From CAVXAE01 sp044225565 (GTDB taxonomy: Bacteria; Pseudomonadota; Gammaproteobacteria; Steroidobacterales; Steroidobacteraceae), in contig JBGAIL010000027.1 in assembly GCA_044225565.1 (NCBI GenBank), positions 1 through 35,151 on the forward strand: DNA of 35,151 nucleotides. The letters run 5' to 3'. The translations under genes and the position numbers were made by a program. The notes under the pieces are model-generated. The model worked only from the letters and a program-made list of their open reading frames with translations. It had not been told where the DNA came from and did not search any database. This document shows, one piece after another, positions 24,596 through 33,122 of the stretch (the first letter of the stretch is position 1; every line of letters begins with the position of its first letter).

Positions 24596-27217
24596 TCAGA
24601 ACCGGTACGTCATCGTGCCGAAGAACTGCCGGCCCGGGTTCACCTTCAGGGCGAAATACGGGCTCTGGTAGCTCGGCGAGAAGTAGCTGTCGTCGAGCAG
24701 GTTCGTGATCGACAGCCCGTAGCTCCACGGACCTCTCTCGTAGAACACGCGCGCATCCACTTCGAAGACATCGTCGTACATATCCAGTGGTTCGAGCGGG
24801 CCGCGGTAGAAGTCCCTCACGTCGCGCACCTTCTTGAACACAGCGCCGCCGCCGAAGCCGAGGCCGCGCGCGGGACCGCCCTGGATCTGGTAGCTCGTGA
24901 ACGTCGACAGGCCGAATTTCGGCGCGAAGAAGGAGGTGAAGCCCTTGAACTCGCCCTTGACGAACTCGTTCTTCATCGTGGCGGCCGAGACGTAAACCGA
25001 CCATCCCTTGCGGATCTCGCCCTGGAAATCCAGCTCCACGCCCCGCGCGCGCTGCTCGCCCAGCACGACGTAGAACGGCCAGCCGTGGAAAGGATCGATC
25101 TCCGTGATGTTCGTGCGTGAGGTCTGGAAGACATCCGCCGACCAGGAGAAAGTCCCCTCCGCCACATCGCCCTTGACGCCGATCTCGTAGGAATCGCCCT
25201 CCTCGGGCCCGATGAGCTTGCCGGGCTCGCCCTCGGCGACCCACTGGACCGAGTTGCGCGGCTCGAAGGTCTGGCCGTAGCTCGCATACACATTGACGCG
25301 CGGCGTGACCGCGTACGTCACTCCGACCTGATAGGTGGGCGCGTGATTCTTGTAAGACTCCGTGGCGTCCGGATCGTCCCAGGGGAAGGGGTCGTCGTAC
25401 AGCGCCAGTCCGCAGCAGTTGCCCGTCGACTCGGTGTCGAACTGCGAGTAGCGCGCACCCAGCAGCACGGTCAGCTTGTCGCTCGGGCGCAGGATCGCCT
25501 GTGCCACGTAGCCGACCTCCGACGTGTTGAAAGCCTGCGTGTTCACGTAGTGATACAGCGCATAGGGATCGAGGTAGGTGTTTTCCTCCACGAAGTCGCG
25601 CAGGTTGCCCGACAGCCGCGGCAGCAGGGAGTAATCCGGATTGATGAGGCTGAAGCCGGTCTGCTCCCCGGGCAGCCAGGCGTAGGGATAGTAATTCTCC
25701 GCCTTGCGCTTGTAGTAGTCCGCGCCGAAGAACAGCGTGTGCTCACGGCCACCGATCGTGACGTTGCCGTACACGTTGATCTCGCCGAAGCGGATGTTGT
25801 CCTTGCCCTGGTCACCGAGCACCTCGATGTCTGTCTCGTTGGTATCACTGAACGTCGTCACGGCCTGCGACCAGACGCTGTGGTACTTGTTGCGGGCGTA
25901 CTGCGCGTTGGCCCGCAACTGCCAGGTGCCCGCGAACTTGTGCTCGAGCAGCAGACGGCCGTAGGCCATCTGGTTGTCGCTGAAGCCGTCGGGGTTTCCG
26001 CCGTAGCGACTGCGCGGCACGTCCGGGATGTGGTAGGCCGACCCCTCGGACGGATAGCGCGCGGCAGGCGTGCGGTCGACGAGCATGCCGAAGTTGCCGA
26101 TCGGCAGATAGTCGAGGTCCTGGTACTGCGTCAGCAGGGTGAGGGAGGTTTCCGGCGAGAACTCGTATTTGAGCGAGGGGGCGAGCACTTTGGATTTGCG
26201 ATAGAAGAAATCCTCGGGCCCTTCCTCGTCCAGGTACGAAGCGATCAGGCGCCCGCTCAGCTTCTCGCTGCTCGTGAGCGCACCGTGCACGTCGAATACG
26301 CCGCGATAGTGATCGTAGCTACCCGCCTCGACCGAGGCGGAGCCGCCGAACTCGGGCTTCGGCTTCTTCGAGACGGCGTTCAACGTGCCGCCGACCACGG
26401 CATGGCCGTACATCGTGGTGGTCGCGCCCTTGACGATCTCGACGCGCTCCACGGTGGCCATGTCCGTCTCGAACCGGCCGAATCCGCGCATGCCGTCGAG
26501 CTTGTACGCGTTGTCGCCTTCCGCGAGGAATCCACGGAAGTAATTGCGCGGGAAGCCCGACTTGGTCGGCGAGGCATGCGTGCTGGCGTCCACCTTGTAG
26601 GAATCGCGCAGCTGGCGGACGCCGGCGAATTCCATCACGTCCTCGGTGATCACCTTGACGCTCTGCGGAGTGTCCTTCACGGACATCGGGATCTTGTTGG
26701 CGCCCTCGATGTACTCGTAGTTGAAGCGCTTGCCGGTGACGACCACCTCGTCCTGGTCGGCACGGGCCGCTTCGGCCGAAGCCGTTGCGCTTGCCGATTC
26801 GACCTGGCCGGATGCATCGGCGCTCTGCCCGGTGCCGTTGCTGGCCAGGCGCATCGCCGAGCCTTGCGCCGCCGCAGCGCTCGGCATCGCGGACTCGATG
26901 ACGATGGCGCCCTGCGCCGTCACCCGGTAGGTCACGCCGGTGCCTTCGAGCATCACCTTCAGCGCCTGGCCGCGCTCGAATTCACCCTTGACGGCGGCCG
27001 CCCTCTTCTCGCGCACGGCTTCCGGCGAGAACACGATCTCCGTGCGGGTCTCACGACCGAATTGAGTGAGCGCTGCGGAAAGATCCTGCGCGGGAATGTC
27101 GAGCCGCACTTTCTGAGCGGCCTGGGCGAGACTGGGCTGCGCCAGAGCGAGCGACGCTGCGCAGACGGCCGCAGCCACCGCAGCACGGAGCACGTGATTG
27201 TTCTTGAGACCTTGCAT
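24596..27217 (-). CDS. TonB-dependent receptor 2 with STN signalling domain
   Basis: 873 residues: signal peptide (about 1-33), STN domain (about 36-108: 'LDIPAQDLSAALTQFGRETR'), a linker rich in Ala and Ser, plug domain (about 155-300: 'VKDTPQSVKVITEDVMEFAG', 'VEIVKGATTTMYGHAVVGG') and an outer-membrane barrel ending in 'MTYRF'. It is clearly paralogous to TonB receptor 1 in plug and barrel. The STN domain means it also signals, most likely to FecR 2 encoded just upstream. ATG at 27217 with AGGGG before it; a class 2 ECF-type promoter lies 51 bases further up. The operon behind it holds four hydrolase genes, which suggests the ligand is processed after import. Confidence 0.95.
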   Translation of the reverse strand: MQGLKNNHVLRAAVAAAVCAASLALAQPSLAQAAQKVRLDIPAQDLSAALTQFGRETRTEIVFSPEAVREKRAAAVKGEFERGQALKVMLEGTGVTYRVTAQGAIVIESAMPSAAAAQGSAMRLASNGTGQSADASGQVESASATASAEAARADQDEVVVTGKRFNYEYIEGANKIPMSVKDTPQSVKVITEDVMEFAGVRQLRDSYKVDASTHASPTKSGFPRNYFRGFLAEGDNAYKLDGMRGFGRFETDMATVERVEIVKGATTTMYGHAVVGGTLNAVSKKPKPEFGGSASVEAGSYDHYRGVFDVHGALTSSEKLSGRLIASYLDEEGPEDFFYRKSKVLAPSLKYEFSPETSLTLLTQYQDLDYLPIGNFGMLVDRTPAARYPSEGSAYHIPDVPRSRYGGNPDGFSDNQMAYGRLLLEHKFAGTWQLRANAQYARNKYHSVWSQAVTTFSDTNETDIEVLGDQGKDNIRFGEINVYGNVTIGGREHTLFFGADYYKRKAENYYPYAWLPGEQTGFSLINPDYSLLPRLSGNLRDFVEENTYLDPYALYHYVNTQAFNTSEVGYVAQAILRPSDKLTVLLGARYSQFDTESTGNCCGLALYDDPFPWDDPDATESYKNHAPTYQVGVTYAVTPRVNVYASYGQTFEPRNSVQWVAEGEPGKLIGPEEGDSYEIGVKGDVAEGTFSWSADVFQTSRTNITEIDPFHGWPFYVVLGEQRARGVELDFQGEIRKGWSVYVSAATMKNEFVKGEFKGFTSFFAPKFGLSTFTSYQIQGGPARGLGFGGGAVFKKVRDVRDFYRGPLEPLDMYDDVFEVDARVFYERGPWSYGLSITNLLDDSYFSPSYQSPYFALKVNPGRQFFGTMTYRF

Positions 27218-27267
27218 CTTGTTTTCCCCTCGGGTTTCGATGACCGGGCTGACCCGCTCAAACCGAA

Positions 27268-27292
27268 AACGTAAGCCGCCGGAAAATCCTCA
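27268..27292 (-). promoter_or_regulatory. ECF-type promoter, class 2, before TonB receptor 2
   Basis: On the minus strand it reads TGAGGATTTTCCGG followed by CGGCTTACGTT, 25 bases. It matches the element at 28969-28993 at 22 of 25 positions with the same spacing. It sits between FecR 2 and receptor 2, and is the likely target of sigma 2. Confidence 0.7.
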
Positions 27293-27319
27293 TGGCGACC
27301 CCATATCGAAGGGAAGGAA

Positions 27320-28372
27320 TTATCTCGACCGGCGCACGAGCAAGGTCTCACCGTGCGCGCCGCGCTCGACCTCGATCGGCAGGAACTCCTGGATGATGGC
27401 GCCGAACCGGTCCGGCTGCCCGATGCGGAACACGCCGCTCAGGCGCATCCCGCGAACGTCGGGCGCGGCGACGATGGGCCGGTCGGAGTAGCGGTTGAGC
27501 TCCGCGATGGCGTGCTCCACCGTCTCGTCCTCGAATACCACCCAGCCTTCGCGCCAGCTCGTGGCCTGCACCGCATTGGTGGCCGTGACGGATGCGGCCT
27601 GGCCTGGATCCACCACGAAACGCTGATCGGGCTGGAGCTCGACGCGCGCCAGGCGTCGCGTGAGCTTCCCGATCAGGGAGCTGCGTCCCGGATCGACGCT
27701 GACGCGGCCCTCCAGCAGCACGACTTCCAGGCGGTCACGATCCACCCGCACGTCGAATTTCGTGCCGAGCGCCCGGATCTTGCGATCGACCGCGGCGACG
27801 ACGAAAGGCCGGTGAAGATCCTTCGCGACGTCGAAGAATGCCTGGCCCCGGCTCAGATGGATCAGCCGCTGCTCGCCGGTGAAGTCCATCGTGAACAGCG
27901 TATCGAGATTCATCGTCACGGACGTGCCGTCGGGCAAGGTGACGGTGGACCGTTGATTCTGTCCCGTGGCGTATCGAGTGGCGGACGCGCGGGATTCTAC
28001 GGCCGCAGCCGTGGCCACCGGCGCTTCGTACATCCGCCAGGACAATGCGACGACTCCCGCGAGAGCCGCGACCAGGCTTGCGGCAACGGCGACGGCGCGC
28101 GGCCATATCCTGGGCATGGGCGCTGCAGACAATGCAGCGACGCGCAACGCGCGCAGCTCGCTGTCCTCGGCGGCAGCCTCGAAGCCGGCCCACATCGCCT
28201 TCGTCCGTTCGTAGGCCTCACGATGCTCCGCCGACGCCTGGTGCCAGCTCTCGAACGCTTCCCGGTCGCCATCGGCCATGCCACCCGAGTCCTGCCGGAC
28301 GAACCAATAGGACGCCGCCTCGTGAGGCGTCATCGCACCCAGATCCGCTCCCGACACCCGCTTCGTGCTCAC
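27320..28372 (-). CDS. FecR-family regulator 2
   Basis: 350 residues from a GTG whose GTGA overlaps the stop of sigma 2, the same coupling as in set 1. N-terminal DUF4880 region (about 15-65: 'EAASYWFVRQDSG', 'EHREAYERTKAMW'), membrane helix at 92-111, periplasmic FecR domain (about 135-235: 'LPDGTSVTMNLDT', 'LSRGQAFFDVAKD', 'ALGTKFDVR', 'LLEGRVSVD') and a DUF4974-like C-terminus ('AIAELNRYSDRPI'). It should link TonB receptor 2 to sigma 2. Confidence 0.95.
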   Translation of the reverse strand: MSTKRVSGADLGAMTPHEAASYWFVRQDSGGMADGDREAFESWHQASAEHREAYERTKAMWAGFEAAAEDSELRALRVAALSAAPMPRIWPRAVAVAASLVAALAGVVALSWRMYEAPVATAAAVESRASATRYATGQNQRSTVTLPDGTSVTMNLDTLFTMDFTGEQRLIHLSRGQAFFDVAKDLHRPFVVAAVDRKIRALGTKFDVRVDRDRLEVVLLEGRVSVDPGRSSLIGKLTRRLARVELQPDQRFVVDPGQAASVTATNAVQATSWREGWVVFEDETVEHAIAELNRYSDRPIVAAPDVRGMRLSGVFRIGQPDRFGAIIQEFLPIEVERGAHGETLLVRRSR

Positions 28373-28905
28373 TCTTCACCCATCCGCTGCGTGATGTACG
28401 CGACCGCTCGCGCCATCTGTTTCTCGACCAGGCTTAAAGACACGCCCAGCCGCTGGGCGATGTCCTGATAGCGCAGGCCTTCCAGCCGGCGCAACACGAA
28501 GATCGTCCGGGTTCGGTCCGGCAGCTCAAGCAACGCCCGGGACGCGCGCGTGAGCGTCTCCCGTCCTATTAGAACGACGTCGGCGGGAAAATCCGTATTC
28601 GCGTGGGCGACGGGATCGAACGCGACGTGATCGCCGCTGTGGCGCGAGACACGCTGGCGGCTGCGATCCGTGATGACGCTGGCAGCGGTCTGGAACAGGT
28701 AGCCGCGCAGATCCTGCAGGGAAGCGATGTCGCCCCGCTTGATGAGACGGACGAAGACCTCCTGCACGAGGTCTTCCGATTCGGCCAGGCTGCCGACGCG
28801 GCGGCGGAAGAACTGCAGCAGGATCGGCCCGAAATGGTCGTTCAGCTCGCGCAGAGTGTCCTGCTCTGATGCGGCGGAGACGGTGGCCTGGGCTTCGGGG
28901 ATCAC
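28369..28905 (-). CDS. ECF sigma factor 2 (FecI-like)
   Basis: 178 residues from a GTG at 28905. Region 2 at about 40-60 ('SEDLVQEVFVRLIKRG') and region 4 at about 140-170 ('GLRYQDIAQRLGVSLSLVEK'). It is divergent from the flavoprotein operon, and a class 2 promoter lies in the shared intergenic region on the other strand. Together with FecR 2 and receptor 2 it forms a complete surface-signalling set. Sequence clearly differs from sigma 1, in line with the different promoter class. Confidence 0.94.
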   Translation of the reverse strand: MIPEAQATVSAASEQDTLRELNDHFGPILLQFFRRRVGSLAESEDLVQEVFVRLIKRGDIASLQDLRGYLFQTAASVITDRSRQRVSRHSGDHVAFDPVAHANTDFPADVVLIGRETLTRASRALLELPDRTRTIFVLRRLEGLRYQDIAQRLGVSLSLVEKQMARAVAYITQRMGEE

Positions 28906-28968
28906 GCGGGGAAGCTACTCCCGCGATCCGCGGTGGATCAAGCTCCGGCGCCTTTTTTCGATTCCCCG

Positions 28969-28993
28969 TGAGGGTTTTCGGGCCGCTTACGTT
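28969..28993 (+). promoter_or_regulatory. ECF-type promoter, class 2, before the flavoprotein operon
   Basis: TGAGGGTTTTCGGG then CCGCTTACGTT, the same 25-base layout as the element before TonB receptor 2. It points toward the flavoprotein gene starting at 29141, leaving a leader of roughly 140 bases in which I see no other gene. The intergenic region 28906-29140 holds nothing else recognisable. Confidence 0.7.
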
Positions 28994-29140
28994 CCATCGC
29001 TCGGCCGTCATGAGCCGTTCCATCGATTGCATGGATATATAACGAGAGGCCGGGCCCGTTTCCGGCATGCTGAGCGCGTGGTAGGCAAATCTCCCGCGGC
29101 CAACGTGCGCAATCGCAAACCACCGGACGATCGACTCGGG

Positions 29141-31048
29141 ATGAGCTGCCCGATCACGCGCCGCGACTTCGTGAATGGCGCGCTGGCGGGCTCGGGCGCA
29201 GCATTGATGTCGGGCTGCGGGCCGCCTGCGCAAAACACAACCGCAACGACGTCGCTGGCTCCGTCCGGGTCGCCCTGGACCGGCTACGGCGGCGTGGGCG
29301 ACTACAGCCTGTCCAACGGGAACACCGAAGCGGTGATGCAGGCCGCGCACCGCTTCCGCGATCACCAGTATCCCGACACGTCGGCGCAGCCCATAGATGA
29401 GCAAGTGGATCTGCTGATCGTAGGCGGCGGCTTCTCCGGAATCACCGCAGCCTACGAGTTCCACAAGCGGCGCGCGCCGACGCACACCTGCCTGCTGCTG
29501 GAGAACCATCCCATCATGGGCGGCGAGGCCAGGCAGAACGAGTTCATCGTGGACGGTCGCCGCCTCACCGCGCCCCAGGGATCGAACGGCGGACTGGTCA
29601 TCAAGGACAGCTACGTCAAGGGCAGCTTCGACGACGGGCGCTACGATGTCTACGTCGATTACTACCGGGAGCTCGGACTGCCGACGCATTTCGAGCTCGA
29701 GCCGCTCGCGGGAGGCGCCGAGCACTACAACCTGCCCGACTATCACTTCTCTCCGATGCATCCCGCATCGGAGAGCGGGTACGGCACCGCGTACTACTTC
29801 CACGGCCACGGTTGGGCGCGTGAGCCGCTGCGAAACCAATTCGCGAACACGCCGTGGCCTTCCGACGTGCAGAAGGAGATGGACGACTACGTCCACGATC
29901 GGCGCAACGTGCTCGCCGGCATGCCCAACGCCAAAGCCTGGCTGGACTCGATCACCTACTACGATCTGCTGGACAAGCTCGGCTACGGCTCGCAGGTGCG
30001 GCGCTACATCGACCCGTACATCGCCGTGGCGAACTTCGGTGTGTGCGGGAATGCTATTTCCGCCTATGCGGCCATGCGCCTGGGACTACCAGGCACCACC
30101 ATTCCGCAGCCCGACAAGAAGGCCTACCCGGACGTCGGCGTGGTGTCCTTCCCCGGCGGGAACGCGGCGATCCTGAGAACGATGCTGTCACGCATGCTGC
30201 CTGGTGCGATCAGCGGTGATGGAAGCCTCGCAGCCACCGCTTCGGCACCCGTCGATTTCTCCAAGCTGGATCGGGTCGGAGCCCCTTTGCGCATTCGCCT
30301 CGGCTCGACCGCGATCGACGTTCGTCACGAAGGCAGCCCTGCGACGGCCGAGCACGTCGTCGTGACCTATGTCTGTGACGGCGCCATCCGGAAGGTTCGG
30401 GCCAAGGCCGTGGTGATGGCATCCGGCGGCTGGGTCAACCGCAACATCGTGACCGACCTGCCGGCAGCGCATGCCGCGGCCTACAAGGAGTTTCACTACG
30501 GTCCCGTGCTCACGATGAACGTGGCGCTGAGGAACTGGCGCTTCTTCGACAAGCTGGGATTCACCGCCGCGCGCTGGTTCGAAGGACTCGGGTGGCAGGT
30601 CTGCGTGCGGCGCAACGTGTCGTTCGGCGGCACGAAGCCCTTCACGCCCGAAGACCCGACCGTGCTCACCTTCTATATTCCCTTCCTCAATCCCGACCTC
30701 GTTCCCGCGGCCCAAGGGCCCGCTGCGCGGGCGCGGCTGCTCTCGACCTCCTATGCGCAGTTCGAGAAGCAGATCCGCACGCAGATGTCGGAGATGTTCG
30801 GCAGCGCAGGATTCGATGCGCGCCGCGACATCGCGGGCATCATCCTCAACCGGTGGGGTCACGCTTTCTTCGCGCCGCAGCCCGGATTCTTTTTGGGACG
30901 GGATGGGCAGCCACCGCCGCACGAGGTGCTGCGACGGCCGCACGGGCGCATCGTCTTCGCGCATTCCGAGCTTCAAGGGCTGATGAGCATGGCCTATGCC
31001 ATGAGAGAAGCCCACCGCGGTGCCGGCCAGGCGCTCGCGATGATCTGA
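29141..31048 (+). CDS. Tat-exported FAD oxidoreductase, spermidine-dehydrogenase-like
   Basis: 635 residues. The start at 29141 puts a twin-arginine signal at the very front ('ITRRDFVNGALAGSGAA', followed by 'MSGC', a possible lipobox), as in the spermidine dehydrogenase family. The FAD-binding Rossmann motif is 'LIVGGGFSGITAAYEF' (about 92-107), and 'ENHPIMGGEARQNEF' (121-135) follows, again a family trait. These flavoenzymes oxidise amines or related compounds in the periplasm; the true substrate is not evident. The longer frame upstream is only open reading in GC-rich DNA. A class 2 ECF promoter precedes it and an esterase follows after 33 bases, so it belongs to the sigma 2 regulon by inference. 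Confidence 0.82.
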   Translation: MSCPITRRDFVNGALAGSGAALMSGCGPPAQNTTATTSLAPSGSPWTGYGGVGDYSLSNGNTEAVMQAAHRFRDHQYPDTSAQPIDEQVDLLIVGGGFSGITAAYEFHKRRAPTHTCLLLENHPIMGGEARQNEFIVDGRRLTAPQGSNGGLVIKDSYVKGSFDDGRYDVYVDYYRELGLPTHFELEPLAGGAEHYNLPDYHFSPMHPASESGYGTAYYFHGHGWAREPLRNQFANTPWPSDVQKEMDDYVHDRRNVLAGMPNAKAWLDSITYYDLLDKLGYGSQVRRYIDPYIAVANFGVCGNAISAYAAMRLGLPGTTIPQPDKKAYPDVGVVSFPGGNAAILRTMLSRMLPGAISGDGSLAATASAPVDFSKLDRVGAPLRIRLGSTAIDVRHEGSPATAEHVVVTYVCDGAIRKVRAKAVVMASGGWVNRNIVTDLPAAHAAAYKEFHYGPVLTMNVALRNWRFFDKLGFTAARWFEGLGWQVCVRRNVSFGGTKPFTPEDPTVLTFYIPFLNPDLVPAAQGPAARARLLSTSYAQFEKQIRTQMSEMFGSAGFDARRDIAGIILNRWGHAFFAPQPGFFLGRDGQPPPHEVLRRPHGRIVFAHSELQGLMSMAYAMREAHRGAGQALAMI

Positions 31049-31081
31049 TCCGGCAAACACGTAGTCTTCAGGGGAAATCTC

Positions 31082-32269
31082 ATGCCGAACCGCTCGACAC
31101 TCTTCACGACGCTGATGCTGTTCACCGCCACCGCCTCACTCGCACACGGCCCCGGGGAGCGCGAGATCGCGGAGCTCGCCGCGAAGCCGGACAGCTGGGT
31201 GCTGCAGCAGGTGGGCGGCAAGCGCATCGTGCTGGATGGGCAGACGCTGGACCTGCGGATGCAGTATCTCTTTCACGAGGGACAGGAAGCGGAAGCGGCC
31301 GAGAAGGCCAATGCGCCTGCCGCGGACCCTGACGCGAAGCCGGCCGCCGATCCTTTCGACGACCCGAAGAGCGCCGCGGAGATTCGTGACGGAGCGAACC
31401 AGGCCTGGATCCACAAGACGAAGCTCGGCCCCGAGCTCGCCTCCGTACGGGATGACGCGGTGCGTTCGCGCGGCGGCGAGTCGATCCCGGTGCGCATCTA
31501 TCATCCCAGGGCGGCCAAGGGCTCGGGGAAACTGCCGATCCTCGTCTACTACCACGGCGGCGGCTGGCTGTTCGGCAACATCGCGGCGGTGGACCGCTCC
31601 ATGCGCCGCCTCGCCGACGAGGCACAGGTGATCGTCGTCTCGACGGAGTACCGGCTCGCCCCCGAGCATCCGTATCCCGCGTCCTGGGATGACGCCGAAG
31701 ACGCGTTCGACTGGGCCGTCGCGAATGCGGACGAGCTCGAAGGCGACAAGTCCCGCATCTGCGTCGGCGGAGACAGCGCCGGCGGCAACCTTTCAGTGGT
31801 CGTGACCGCTCGCACCCAGAAGGCGGGCAAACCCAGCCCTGCCTGCCAGTTGCTCTACTATGCAGCGGTGGACAATCGGCCGGTGCCCGAGATGCGCCAG
31901 GACTATGTTTCCGCGCGGCTCTTCTGGAGCGGGTTCGGGCTCGACGTGCCGTTCACCGAGTACGTGCTCCGTCGCGTGTTTCCCGGCCAGAACCTCTCGC
32001 ACCCGGAGATCTCGCCGCTGTATGCGAACAACTTCGCGAAGATGCCGCCGACGCTCGTGGCCTCGGCGGGATTCGATCCGTTGCGGGATTGTGACCGGGC
32101 GTATGCGCAAGCGCTGAAGAAAGCTGGCGTGCCGACGGTGTATCTCGAATACGCCTCGCTGCCGCACGGATTCCTGCAGCAGACTGCAGTGACGAAGGAA
32201 GCGGACCGCGCGACCAGCGAGACGGCGCAGGAGTTCGGGAAGTTGGTTCGGGCAGCGCGAGCGAAGTAA
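31082..32269 (+). CDS. Secreted alpha/beta hydrolase of the hormone-sensitive-lipase type
   Basis: 395 residues with a signal peptide (about 1-21) and an AGGGGA ribosome site eight bases or so before the ATG. An N-terminal region of about 130 residues with a Glu/Ala/Asp-rich stretch precedes the catalytic domain. Oxyanion motif HGGG at 158-161 ('YYHGGGWLFGN'), nucleophile Ser232 in 'GGDSAGGN', acid Asp332 ('GFDPLRD') and His362 ('PHGFLQQ') are all in place. Members split short-chain esters. It is second in the operon with the flavoprotein and should act in the periplasm. Confidence 0.93.
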   Translation: MPNRSTLFTTLMLFTATASLAHGPGEREIAELAAKPDSWVLQQVGGKRIVLDGQTLDLRMQYLFHEGQEAEAAEKANAPAADPDAKPAADPFDDPKSAAEIRDGANQAWIHKTKLGPELASVRDDAVRSRGGESIPVRIYHPRAAKGSGKLPILVYYHGGGWLFGNIAAVDRSMRRLADEAQVIVVSTEYRLAPEHPYPASWDDAEDAFDWAVANADELEGDKSRICVGGDSAGGNLSVVVTARTQKAGKPSPACQLLYYAAVDNRPVPEMRQDYVSARLFWSGFGLDVPFTEYVLRRVFPGQNLSHPEISPLYANNFAKMPPTLVASAGFDPLRDCDRAYAQALKKAGVPTVYLEYASLPHGFLQQTAVTKEADRATSETAQEFGKLVRAARAK

Positions 32270-32508
32270 CACTGGAACGCGGAAGGATCGCGAACAGGAC
32301 CAGCGTGATCGTGAACGTGCGTGAGCCGATTGTCCTTGTGCACCACAAGAGTGCATGCCTGGGATGAACATGATCCCTCTCATGCGCGTCATTTCGCGCC
32401 ATCGCCCGCTGGACCCGTTCAGGCTCGTCGCCGCAGTCGCCGGCGTCGCGGGGGACGGGGCTCGCGGTGATGCTGGTGCCGCTGTTCTTCGTGGGCGTGA
32501 TGGGATTG
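32270..32508. other. Intergenic stretch with a possible membrane-helix remnant
   Basis: No complete gene is seen. On the plus strand, 'MRVISRHRPLDPFRLVAAVA' (from about 32382) and, in another frame, 'LAVMLVPLFFVGVMGLSGAR' (32461-32520, stop at 32547) together look like a short membrane protein split by a frameshift. The second piece overlaps the 3' end of the gene on the other strand. This may be chance. Confidence 0.2.
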
Positions 32509-33090
32509 TCAGGAGCGCGGCGCGGAAGGGCCGACAGCCCGGGTTGAGTGCATCGCCGGAAAATCCTCGATCGCCACTTGCGCGCAATCGAAGTCGTAGG
32601 CGCACACGTTGAACTGATTCACCTCGGTGACGTACCACCGGTGGAGCACGCTCTTCCTGCGCAGGGTGAGAACGATCTCGTGCGCCTCGGTCGTGTCCCA
32701 GAACATCGCCATGAAACGGTTCAGGTCCTTGTAGCGGACCTGGGTCAAGCGGGTGTGCGGCTCGAGGAGCGTCAGACCGTCCGGCCCGGTTCGCTCGCCG
32801 CCGACTTTGCGGGATTGCTGCGGCAGCCAGCCATGCAGAAGCAGGTGGGAAAAGCTCTCGCTGCTCAGGTGCCCCGGGGTTGCACTGCGCAGGCCTTCCG
32901 GCAATCGGGCGTTGACCCGCTCGAAATCGACGCGGGATGCAATGATCGAGGCGCCGCCGGGCTCCTCGACCGCGCCACGGATGCGCTTGGCGAGATGGAT
33001 CGGCGCCGCGTAGTACCACCACGCCAGCGCAATCGCGCCGAATATTGCCCACGGCTTCCTCGAGTAAGCCTTGAGCCGTGCGCGACGCAC
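32509..33090 (-). CDS. DUF2939-like membrane-anchored protein
   Basis: 193 residues from the GTG at 33090; an ATG at 33144 would add 18 residues and overlap the upstream gene. One hydrophobic helix near residues 12-27 ('AIFGAIALAWWYYAAPIHLA'), then 'KRIRGAVEEPGGASIIASRV' and 'DFERVNARLPEGLRS', the pattern of DUF2939 proteins. The C-terminal half has strands such as 'EIVLTLRRKSVLHRWYVTEV', probably a separate beta-rich part. Function unknown for the family. It follows the molybdoenzyme gene on the same strand and may be co-transcribed. Confidence 0.7.
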   Translation of the reverse strand: MRRARLKAYSRKPWAIFGAIALAWWYYAAPIHLAKRIRGAVEEPGGASIIASRVDFERVNARLPEGLRSATPGHLSSESFSHLLLHGWLPQQSRKVGGERTGPDGLTLLEPHTRLTQVRYKDLNRFMAMFWDTTEAHEIVLTLRRKSVLHRWYVTEVNQFNVCAYDFDCAQVAIEDFPAMHSTRAVGPSAPRS

Positions 33091-33122
33091 GCTGCACCCG
33101 CTGCCCGCGTGGCATGTGCGGG

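Noticed and set aside
25343..27274. A 643-codon plus-strand frame opposite TonB receptor 2
   Set aside because: Composition is typical of an antisense frame and no domain is seen.
28727..29140. N-terminal extension of the flavoprotein by 138 codons
   Set aside because: It would bury the twin-arginine signal, overlap the start of sigma 2 and has no family likeness; the ATG at 29141 fits the family.
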